Part shown: piece by piece, positions 1-9,000 of the stretch
Numbering within the stretch: position 1 is the stretch's first letter
Layout of the letters: every line of letters begins with the position of its first letter
Assembly: GCF_006352475.1 (NCBI RefSeq)
Contig: NZ_VCMZ01000003.1
Span: 1 to 64,000 of the forward strand
Length of the DNA: 64,000 nt
From: Acinetobacter pullicarnis
Lineage (GTDB): Bacteria; Pseudomonadota; Gammaproteobacteria; Pseudomonadales; Moraxellaceae
Direction: 5' to 3'
The notes under the pieces: model-generated
The model's input: only the letters and a program-made list of their open reading frames with translations
The model's database searches: none
What the model was told of the DNA's origin: nothing
Position numbers and translations under genes: made by a program

Positions 1-5
1 TGAAT

Positions 6-2345
6 ATGCAAATGACTGAACGAGAAAAGCGATTTTTAGAGTTAGCAGAAGAATTTCAACAAGATTATTGTCTGCTACGTGATGAAGTTGTGAATACACA
101 ATTTCTCGATCTATCAGATGATTTGTATGAAAAAGTTCATGCGCTATATGAGAAGGCGCAACAGATATACGGCTATATATCTAGTACGAGGCAAATTGGT
201 AATTATTATTTGCTAGCTTGTTTAAGTTATTTTGCATCTCCTGATACTAGTAATACGCAAAATTTAACGTCTCAACGTTATCTGATTCTGCAAGCAAGTT
301 TTTTAACTTATCGACATTACCAAGATTTTTCAAAAATTCCTAAAGGTGAGAATAAGAAAAAACAGGTCTGTGATCTCTTGCGTTATGTATCACGATATGT
401 GCTGCATTCTAGTAATGCTGAATTATTTGAAGAATGCAGTAAGCTATTAAATCGTTATGTCATGTACGAACGTAGCTTGAAAAACGAGGATCGTAATCAA
501 CTTTTTAATATTAATGATTTTCAAGAAATAAAAGTAATTGAATATTTATCGGCACTATTGATCATATTTATACGACTAGATGATCGTAGTGTTGTTCTTC
601 GTCAACGTAAGTCAAAAGAACGGAAAGCTTTACAATGGCCAACTAAAAACGAAGTCAGAATATTTCGTGAAATAAAATCAGGTAAGCAAGAAGATGTCGG
701 ATATAACGCAAAAATCAGTTTTCATGATGCCTCTCTTCACAAAGATGAAGATGGTGAAATTGAGCTTGCAGACGCTGAAGTAGAGTTATATTCAGAAGAT
801 GAAAAGACTAAACAATTTAATCATATAATTAGTGATTATGTTGCGCATTACACGCGTCATCGCCAACGCCGGCATGCTCCATTTATTACAAATCCTCATT
901 ATTTAGCGCCGGACGTACTGAAGCAAGTTGTATATGTACTAAGAGCCGAATTATTTGGAAACTGGAAAGATGCTGCAATAGCTGCTGCATGTTTATTATC
1001 ACTGTTGACAGGATTATCACCCGTTGCACTGATGAATTTTAACGAGCTTATTCAAGATGGAATTTTGATCCAAAAAGGTTCACGAAAACGACGGGAATAT
1101 TTACTCAATTTAGATTTAAAAATTTCAGAGCAGAAAATACAGCGTCTTAATCATGTGCGATGGAATGAAGAGATGTCGCATCAACTACATCTACCTGCGG
1201 CATGGTTTGACTACATCGAGCAAGGAGATAATCCATCTATATCTTCAGCTTATATTAATACCAAGCTTAAGAAATGGCTTGATAATCAGTTTGTAGGTTC
1301 GATCACCGTTGAAAAACTTCAAGCACAATTATATTTTCATATATGTTATGAAACATTTAATGAATATCTTGCACATGTGATCGCGGGCCGGGATAGTCAG
1401 CATCATATGCCCGGTATTTTTTATGGCGGGCTTCCAAAGGCTCAACTGGATACTACATATCTTTGCTATTTAGAAACAGTGCTTACACCGCATTCTGCTC
1501 AATTTGATGAAGACACAGCAGAACTTAATATATTGCAACAAAAATTTAAAATTAGATCTGCTTTATCTATAGGTCGGATAGGGAGCCAACTTGCACTTGC
1601 ACCAAATTTCGTACAAGAGCAATTTAATTACTTACATAAGCACTGTGAAGAGAATATTCAAAAACATAAACATATCATTAATCAACTGAATGCATATGCC
1701 TGCTGGATGTGGCATGTTAGTTTGTTGTGTTTAACAAATCGACCTAAAGAAAGTCTGTTGGGTCAATTGGATGATTACTGTTTTGAACTCAAGCTTTTAT
1801 ATGTGAATGATAAGAAAAATAGTAAGGCAAGAAAGGATGGTCGCTTTATCCCATTATCTGATTTTTTCATCAAAGCATTGCAAAATTACACTACTTTTTT
1901 AGAACAAATTATTGAAGCATACGGTTTATTTTTTAGACAAGTCTTTGTAAAGAAGAAAATTACTATAAATGATCTTTTTGGAATGGTCCTAGTTAGTAAC
2001 GAGAGCCTTCCGATGACTGTCAAAGAGTGGCAGAGTAAAAAAATTAAGTTAATCCCGTTATCAAGGAGCTGGGTAAATGCCTATATGCGAGAGATTTTTC
2101 CCAGAAATATGTATTCAAATTGGTTACGCCATTTTGATATGAATTTTTTGATGCATGAGCAGCAAGAGGGTAAACCATCATTAGCATTTAATTTAATTCA
2201 GGCCCTTTATGGTCATGACCAACGCGACCGCGAGGCGTTTCATCCTCATTCTTCCGTTATTCCGAATGTATATGTGCAACAAGTACGTCAGCAGCTTCTA
2301 GAGAATATTAAATCTCTATCAATTCAACACTTAGAGCGAAAATAG
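6..2345 (+). CDS. Tyrosine-recombinase-like protein with degenerate active site
   Basis: A 779-residue protein whose C-terminal third follows the tyrosine-recombinase plan but with changed catalytic positions. An Arg-containing NRPKESL box lies near residue 578, an LRHFDM box near 706 (the usual leading His is Asn) and a GHDQ box near 735. No Tyr sits at the usual 8-10 residues after that Gly-His; a Phe is there instead. The N-terminal two thirds are unrecognised. The TGA at bases 1-3 may be the stop of an upstream partner cut off by the window, and the next recombinase starts 4 bases after this stop, so these are probably co-transcribed members of a multi-recombinase mobile module (RIT or gamma-mobile-trio type are candidates, neither established). 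Inferred role: a structural or DNA-binding partner of the catalytic recombinase downstream. ATG at 15 is an alternative start. Confidence 0.6.
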   Translation: MQMTEREKRFLELAEEFQQDYCLLRDEVVNTQFLDLSDDLYEKVHALYEKAQQIYGYISSTRQIGNYYLLACLSYFASPDTSNTQNLTSQRYLILQASFLTYRHYQDFSKIPKGENKKKQVCDLLRYVSRYVLHSSNAELFEECSKLLNRYVMYERSLKNEDRNQLFNINDFQEIKVIEYLSALLIIFIRLDDRSVVLRQRKSKERKALQWPTKNEVRIFREIKSGKQEDVGYNAKISFHDASLHKDEDGEIELADAEVELYSEDEKTKQFNHIISDYVAHYTRHRQRRHAPFITNPHYLAPDVLKQVVYVLRAELFGNWKDAAIAAACLLSLLTGLSPVALMNFNELIQDGILIQKGSRKRREYLLNLDLKISEQKIQRLNHVRWNEEMSHQLHLPAAWFDYIEQGDNPSISSAYINTKLKKWLDNQFVGSITVEKLQAQLYFHICYETFNEYLAHVIAGRDSQHHMPGIFYGGLPKAQLDTTYLCYLETVLTPHSAQFDEDTAELNILQQKFKIRSALSIGRIGSQLALAPNFVQEQFNYLHKHCEENIQKHKHIINQLNAYACWMWHVSLLCLTNRPKESLLGQLDDYCFELKLLYVNDKKNSKARKDGRFIPLSDFFIKALQNYTTFLEQIIEAYGLFFRQVFVKKKITINDLFGMVLVSNESLPMTVKEWQSKKIKLIPLSRSWVNAYMREIFPRNMYSNWLRHFDMNFLMHEQQEGKPSLAFNLIQALYGHDQRDREAFHPHSSVIPNVYVQQVRQQLLENIKSLSIQHLERK

Positions 2346-2349
2346 TTGT

Positions 2350-5300
2350 ATGCAAGAATTTGAAGAACTAATAAAACCGCGACTAGATAAACTATTTGTT
2401 GATATGGGGAATTTGGTGCAGAAGTGGCTAGATAGACAGCCTTTTTCACCTGAAGTACTGCCACAAGATATGCAGCAAAAAATTGATCAGCAGGTCAAGG
2501 AAAAATGGCATGATCTTAAAGATGGAGTTGAATATTTGAGTCGTAAATTGAGCCGAGCTGAACAATCCAAGCTGATGCAATTTACTGAAAATGAATTTAA
2601 GAAAAGAAGGAAGCAATTCAACCTTACACAGCTAAATGGAAAACCATACAAAATAAAGCTAATTCCAAATACAAAGCGTATTGTGCTTCCTCGAAAAATT
2701 GAAAGTACGGAGTCCCGGTTAAAACAGGGGCAGTTACATGCTCAGGTACTTAATGAGTTGAAACAATATTGGAAAGAATCACTTGAATATTGGGATGATT
2801 CTCAAAGTTTATGGGGGAATTTATGCTTAAGTTTGATCTATATTTCAGGCTGTTCAGACGAACAGCATCTGATTGCCATCCAGAAGCAATTGCAGGATGC
2901 CATAGAACTTGATACAGATTTGAATTGTTTACATTTATATCATTCCGGCTACAAAAGGATCACGAATCCATTGTTATTGCATTATCGTGTTGAAAACTCC
3001 CAATATGGTAATGACGTAGAACAGAGAAAGTTATACCAGTGGAGGCATGTCTTTTTAAATCCATATGCTCAGTTAATTTTGCAATATTTGAAAAAATTGA
3101 AAGAGACTCATAAAGTATATCGTCTGCAAGTATCTATACAAGCCTGTATTTTGGAAAGCCTAAGCAAAATTGGTTCGAAAAAAAGTTTGAGCGATCTAAA
3201 ATATCAAATTAAACGCCGTGGATTTCGTGCATTTAATGATGTGCAGATGGTACTTGAATTTAATCCCAAACTTAGTTTAGATGTTTTTTTGAGTAATGTA
3301 CTACAACAAGAGATTCATACTGTTTCTTTAAGACCATCTGAATCAAGCTTGCTGTGGAGTCACAAGCGTGATCAAGTCGTTGAACCAGTCAATCAAACTA
3401 TTCAATTTGAGCAAGAGCAGTTACATATTGAAGTTCCTACAGTTCATCGTAAATTACAAACGATTCCGTACGAGTTGATGTTGTTTGATCAAAAAAAGAG
3501 TAGAGCTAAAAAAGTTGAACGTTTAGATAAAAAGAAGAACAGAGAAGAGCGTACGATTCGTCATTGGAAAGAAACCCAGAGTGCTCTAGAGCAGAAGATG
3601 CATGATGCTAATACTGATGAACTATTTTTAATCGAGGCGCAACTACGCTTAATTCAATGGTTATTACATTTGAAAAATAAAGGACTTCAATTATCAACCA
3701 TTGAAAGCTATTTAGGATCTTTTGGTAAAGAATTTATATTTGAAATTTGGCTCAATAAATTAGATTTAAAGCAACAATCTAGTGATGATTATGAAGATTT
3801 GTATCGGCAGCTCTTGAACTACAGTAGTGAGCGTGATGAAAAAGCAACTCAACGTGAATCAGTGAAAGGAAAAACCTCTAAGAAAATGCATCAAACCGCA
3901 CAATACCGTTTTGGGCGTCTGAAAGATTTTCATAAATTTTGCCAAGAGCACTATGATGCGCCAGAGGTATTGGTATTACAGAATTCAAATTTTAAACATT
4001 TACAAATTTGCAATGCACGCTTAGTGAGTCCTTCGTTATTTGGCAAGCTGCTGGAACAATTAGAAAGCTTAAGCCAAGAACCTACGGCATCAGAATGGGG
4101 GGATCATCTAAGTTGTTTAAAGTTGATGTATTTATTGAGTTATAGAACTGGACTTCGATTAAATGAAGTCCGTTGTCTTAAAATACAAGATGTTATCTGC
4201 CCAGAATTACTCTTTAAGGATGGTAAAAGTTCAATTTTTAATAATATAACGCTTCATATCCGAGACAATTCATATCGACGTTTGAAGTCGCAAAGCGCAA
4301 ATCGTCAAATACCCTTGAAAATTGCCTTGTCAGATCATGAATTTTTAGTAGTACAACATTACATCCAACATCGATATAAGCAGTATATGACTGATTATCA
4401 AGATGACCTACTTTTTAGTGTGAATCAACGTGTATTAACTGATCATTGTATTAGTAAAATTACAGTAGATTTGTTTAATCGAATATTAGGTATACACCAT
4501 GGATTTAGTTTTCACACACTGCGTCATAGTGCAGCGAACTATCTCGCAATAACGTTGCTTGGGTCAAAAGAAATGGTCCATACGTATACTGATTGCGGTT
4601 GGGGAAAAGCAAAAAAGATGCGGGATTTATTGTTCGGTGTAAAAGCACGGGCTGATGAAGAAATCATCCAACATAAGTGGCAGGTGCTTGCAGCATGGAT
4701 CGGGCATAGCAGTATTGAACAGACGGCTTCAAATTACCTTCATGTTTTGGATTTATTAGCAGTCGATCGAATTTATAATTTGCCGTGTATCATTTCAAAA
4801 AAAGTATTAGAACAGTGTTTTGGTCCAGTGAAGTCAAGTACAGAGTACATAAACTTAAATCGTTATACTCAGCAGCAGAAATGGTTTGATTCTTATCATC
4901 AGCAAACACAGCCATTCACAATGGTTGGCCAACAAGAGAAGAAGTTTAGTATCGAGAATAGTACTCTGACACCTTATCAACGTTTGATAAATTTTAGAGA
5001 TGCCCGTAGCAAAGATCCCCAAGCTCAAGTATGGCTGCAGCGATGTCAATTGATGTGCACTAAATGGATGAGCCCCCAAAAATTTAACTTAAAAGTTGAA
5101 AATATTGAGGGAGAGATTATAGATGAAGGTTGGTTTGAGGATCTTCACAATAAAGCCAGGAAATTGTCTCGTTCTAATGAACGCAATACCTTCCTTGATT
5201 TGTACGATCAAGAAGAGAATAGGCCTGACATATATCAAAGAAAGAACAAGATTGATGCTCTAAAAATATTATTACACTTTGGTAAGTTACGTAAGAATTT

Positions 5301-5547
5301 TTTGCATTTTGTATGTCGAGATCAAGACGATGAGCAACGAATTAGAAGTTTTATTGCTGGAATGAAGCCAATATTAGGAGAAGAGCTAAATTTAGGTATA
5401 CAAAATTATCCAGTTAATATGAATGCACCTGAGCGAAGAGTTCAATTCAGTTTTCAAAGAATAGACTCTAATAAAAATGTGACAGTTCTGGTTTTATTTA
5501 ATCTAATGTTAAAAATCATGCAGGAAGATGAGCTTTGGATTAAATAG
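2350..5547 (+). CDS. Large tyrosine recombinase / site-specific integrase
   Basis: A 1065-residue protein with a recognisable tyrosine-recombinase catalytic domain in its middle: RTGLRLNEV near residue 600 (catalytic Arg), HTLRHSAAN near 721 (H-x-x-R), and WIGHSS near 783 followed by a nucleophile Tyr in SNYLHV near 798. The roughly 400-residue N-terminal region and 250-residue C-terminal extension are unrecognised; a Lys/Arg-rich segment near residues 380-400 could bind DNA. It is far longer than lambda-type integrases (about 350-400 residues). The start is 4 bases after the upstream degenerate recombinase, so the two are likely made and act together in integrating or excising the element. 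The base composition matches the AT-rich neighbourhood. Confidence 0.8.
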   Translation: MQEFEELIKPRLDKLFVDMGNLVQKWLDRQPFSPEVLPQDMQQKIDQQVKEKWHDLKDGVEYLSRKLSRAEQSKLMQFTENEFKKRRKQFNLTQLNGKPYKIKLIPNTKRIVLPRKIESTESRLKQGQLHAQVLNELKQYWKESLEYWDDSQSLWGNLCLSLIYISGCSDEQHLIAIQKQLQDAIELDTDLNCLHLYHSGYKRITNPLLLHYRVENSQYGNDVEQRKLYQWRHVFLNPYAQLILQYLKKLKETHKVYRLQVSIQACILESLSKIGSKKSLSDLKYQIKRRGFRAFNDVQMVLEFNPKLSLDVFLSNVLQQEIHTVSLRPSESSLLWSHKRDQVVEPVNQTIQFEQEQLHIEVPTVHRKLQTIPYELMLFDQKKSRAKKVERLDKKKNREERTIRHWKETQSALEQKMHDANTDELFLIEAQLRLIQWLLHLKNKGLQLSTIESYLGSFGKEFIFEIWLNKLDLKQQSSDDYEDLYRQLLNYSSERDEKATQRESVKGKTSKKMHQTAQYRFGRLKDFHKFCQEHYDAPEVLVLQNSNFKHLQICNARLVSPSLFGKLLEQLESLSQEPTASEWGDHLSCLKLMYLLSYRTGLRLNEVRCLKIQDVICPELLFKDGKSSIFNNITLHIRDNSYRRLKSQSANRQIPLKIALSDHEFLVVQHYIQHRYKQYMTDYQDDLLFSVNQRVLTDHCISKITVDLFNRILGIHHGFSFHTLRHSAANYLAITLLGSKEMVHTYTDCGWGKAKKMRDLLFGVKARADEEIIQHKWQVLAAWIGHSSIEQTASNYLHVLDLLAVDRIYNLPCIISKKVLEQCFGPVKSSTEYINLNRYTQQQKWFDSYHQQTQPFTMVGQQEKKFSIENSTLTPYQRLINFRDARSKDPQAQVWLQRCQLMCTKWMSPQKFNLKVENIEGEIIDEGWFEDLHNKARKLSRSNERNTFLDLYDQEENRPDIYQRKNKIDALKILLHFGKLRKNFLHFVCRDQDDEQRIRSFIAGMKPILGEELNLGIQNYPVNMNAPERRVQFSFQRIDSNKNVTVLVLFNLMLKIMQEDELWIK

Positions 5548-5732
5548 CCTAAGCTAACTAAAAGGTATTGTTTAAAAATTTCTTTGGTCATAAGTAAACG
5601 GCTTTTTTGCTCAAGCCTATACCTTAAGTCTACCGTACAACGAATTGGTGCTCTTACAATAAATCCTTGATCAATCGAGGAAACATATCGATAGGGTAAG
5701 CTCAACCACAAGATAAACAGGGATCAAATTAA

Positions 5733-5876
5733 GCTTATTCTGAGGCAGCTTGGGCAAATTTAATCTTCAAATCTTTGGGCAACAAAGCCGAGCGTTACCG
5801 AAATCGAGGTAAAAGACTGCGTATGGGATTTCTTTTAATTGTTGGAATTTACAATATAGAATTGAGAAAGAAATGA
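5733..5876 (+). pseudogene. C-terminal remnant of an IS5-family transposase
   Basis: An open stretch of 47 codons with no start. It carries the ending typical of IS5-family transposases, including ERYRNRGKR and LIVGIYN close to the stop. Nothing of the catalytic DDE region is present, so this is the tail of a lost element. The rest of the 5548-6001 gap shows no convincing gene; bases 5990-6000 provide a purine-rich ribosome binding site for the helicase gene that follows. Confidence 0.5.
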
Positions 5877-6001
5877 TTTGTGTAAGAGAACTATTGTTAT
5901 TCGTATAATTTTAAAACAAGATATCAACTATTTAAAATTGTGATTTTAGCATTTTAAGCATGCCATTAATTCGGTTTGATTAAATTGCAAAGGGGATAAT
6001 A

Positions 6002-9000
6002 ATGCTAGAAGATGAAAATAACCAACAACTTGATCCAAAATATTCATTGCAGGTTGATTGTGCTTCAGCTTTGAATTTTGTTTTACAGCAAAATTCAGTT
6101 CCTCTGATTCGACAAATCCTAATCTCTTCAACTGAAACGATTTCTGGTTCTCGAATCGTTATTCGTTCTAATCCTGATTATTTCAAAGAACACACTATCA
6201 ATATTGCGAACTTGGAAGGCAATCAATTCTTGGCTCTTGATAAGCCAAAATTAGTTTTTGATATCAAACTATTGCAGGAGTTACCTGAGAATCTTAAAGG
6301 CAGTATTGAAATCCTTTGGTTGAATGAAAAGGAAGAGATACTGGCAGAGCAGCGGGCAGAGATTGATTTATTAACCATTGATACTTGGGGTGGGGAACGC
6401 CAACCCATAGAATTATTGGCGAGTTTTTCACAACCCAATGCTTCAGCACTCAGCCCAATTTTGGTTAAGGCCAGTGAAATTTTAAAAGCAAAAGAACTAG
6501 GTTCATTAAGTGGTTATCAAGAGCGAGATAGAGATTCTGTGCTATCTCAACTGAATGCCTTATGGGAGTCTTTATTACAACAAGATATTCATTATATTGT
6601 TAACCCAGCAAGCTTTGTTAAATCGGGCCAAAGAATACGTTTGGCAAAGCAGATTTTTGACGAGAAGTTAGCATGTTGTTTAGACACGACAATACTTTTA
6701 AGTGCCTTGGCTGAACAAATAGGCTTAGATACTTTACTTATTATTGAAGAAGGACATTCGTATCTTGGGGTTTGGTTAAATGAGACGCCAAATGTTGACT
6801 TGATCATTGATGATATTCAAGCATTAAGAAAGCGTTATGATTTGGGTGAAGTTGTTTTTATAGAAACAACGCTGCTCACACAACAAGTAAAGTTTGCATC
6901 CGCACTTGAAACAGCAAAACAGTACATTAAAGATGAATCCCGCCAGCATAAGTTCTATCTTGCGATTGATGTTCGCCAGTCCCGGTTGCGTGGCATTAAA
7001 CCAATTTCCTCATATCAGGATAAGAAAAATCATCTGGATGAAACAGAAATTGAATGGGCGCCTGCATCTATTCCTGTATATGATGTTGAACGTCCTGTAG
7101 AAAGTAAAGCCACGCGGGTTGACCGCTGGTTGCGCCGTTTGCTTGATCTAAGTCTCCGTAACAAGCTCTTAAACTTTAAGGACAATCGTTACAGCATACC
7201 CTTACAATGTTCTGAGTTAACACTGGGGAAACTTGAAGATGCATTGGCGAACCAAGAGGGTTTCTTATTTAAGGGGATTGATAGCATCTCGCTAAAAGAT
7301 GTCCAGCGTGACAATGAAAGCCAACATATCAATCAATATGTTGATGATAGCCTGTCCAGAAAACTATTGTTTAGTCCACTTGATACACCCTTACTGGAAA
7401 AGCGCCTAATTGAGGTTTACCGTGCCTCACGTACTGCTTTAGAAGAGGGAGGAGCGAATACACTATTTCTTGCTATTGGCTTTCTGGAATGGAAAGAGTC
7501 AGAGCGTTCAAAACGCACTTTTAAAGCGCCACTACTACTTATTCCTGTGCAGATCACCCGCGAGACCGCTAAAACAGGTTATCGCCTGTATATGTATGAT
7601 GATGAGCCTCGCTTTAATTCAACTTTATTACAATTATTAAGACAGGATTTTGAACTAGATATTTCGGGTTTAAACCCTTTGCCGGCAGATGATTCTGGGA
7701 TAGATGTTAACCAAGTCTTACATATTGTGCGTAAGGCTATTGTGAATATACCAGGATGGGAAGTTAAAGCTGAGGCTGCCATTGGTCAGTTCTCATTTTC
7801 AAAATATTTAATGTGGCTTGATTTGTCTACACGAATGGATCAACTTAAAAATCAATCTGTAGTAAATCATCTGATTGAATCACCACGAGAACCATTCATT
7901 AAACAGGATGATTTTCCGCAACCCGCTCAACTAGACCAACGATATCAACCTCAACAATTATTTACACCGTTATCATCTGACTCGTCACAGTTAGCAGCAG
8001 TTATGTCCGCCGCATTAGGACGTACTTTTGTACTTTCTGGCCCTCCTGGGACAGGTAAGTCCCAGACCATTACAAATATGATTTCACAGTGTCTAGCAGA
8101 TGGTAAATCTGTGTTGTTCGTTTCTGAAAAGATGGCAGCTTTAGAGGTTGTCTATCGTCGTTTGACACAGATTGGCTTGAGTGAGTTGTGCTTGCAGTTA
8201 CATTCTTCCAAAGCGCAGAAAATGCAGGTTTTGGATCAACTGCGGGAAAGAGCACAGAAGAACAATGACCCATATTTTCTAAGTGCTCAGCTAAAGACAA
8301 CAGAATGGCAAAAGTTGTCGGACAAATTAATCCAGTCTCGTGATGAACTGAATCAGCATGTAAATAATCTCCATACCGTACATGCGATCGGTTGGAGTCT
8401 GTATGCCGCAATGAGTGATGAACTTTGTTATCGGGATACACCACATCTACGTTTTCCTGAGATTGAAATTTCAACACTAACATCAGAAAAGCGTGAGTTG
8501 CTGAATAAGACGGTGACACAAGCAGTAAGCTTGCGTCAGCTAGTAAATGAAAATGCTAAAGACGTATTGGATGGATTTGCGGAGGGCTTGTCCGAACCTA
8601 TCTGGAATCTGGCATGGCAGGAGCAATATCAACTATTACAGGACCAACTTGTAGGTCAGATACAACAATTACAAAAGTCTATTTCTGCTTGGCAACAGGT
8701 TTTTGGATTCAGTGAAAAGCAGAATCTGAGTCAGGTTAATCAGGATGTTGCGATTTTTAAAGCAATATCTAATCTGGTTCAGCAAACAGACTTAAAACTC
8801 TTAAATGCGATTAAAGATATCGATTTAAAAACCATTACCCAGACAAAACACTTAACGCAAGATCTTAAGCAACAGCGTTCTTCATTAGTAGGGAAATACC
8901 AATCTCAAATTTATCAAGCAGATTTAAGTCAAATTGGCTTTAAATGGCGTGAAGCAGAATCAAAAATGTTCCCATTTTCATGGTTTGCTAAATTCCAGCT

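Noticed and set aside
1..5547. Naming the recombinases as gamma-mobile-trio GmtY/GmtZ or as a RIT element
   Set aside because: Only the multi-recombinase layout matches; sizes and a third member cannot be checked here.
5454..5711. 85-residue minus-strand ORF after the recombinase pair
   Set aside because: Partly antisense to the recombinase, no recognised domain, no ribosome site.
8070..8519. 149-residue minus-strand ORF inside the helicase gene
   Set aside because: Overlaps Walker A of an intact conserved gene and shows no domain; a shadow frame.
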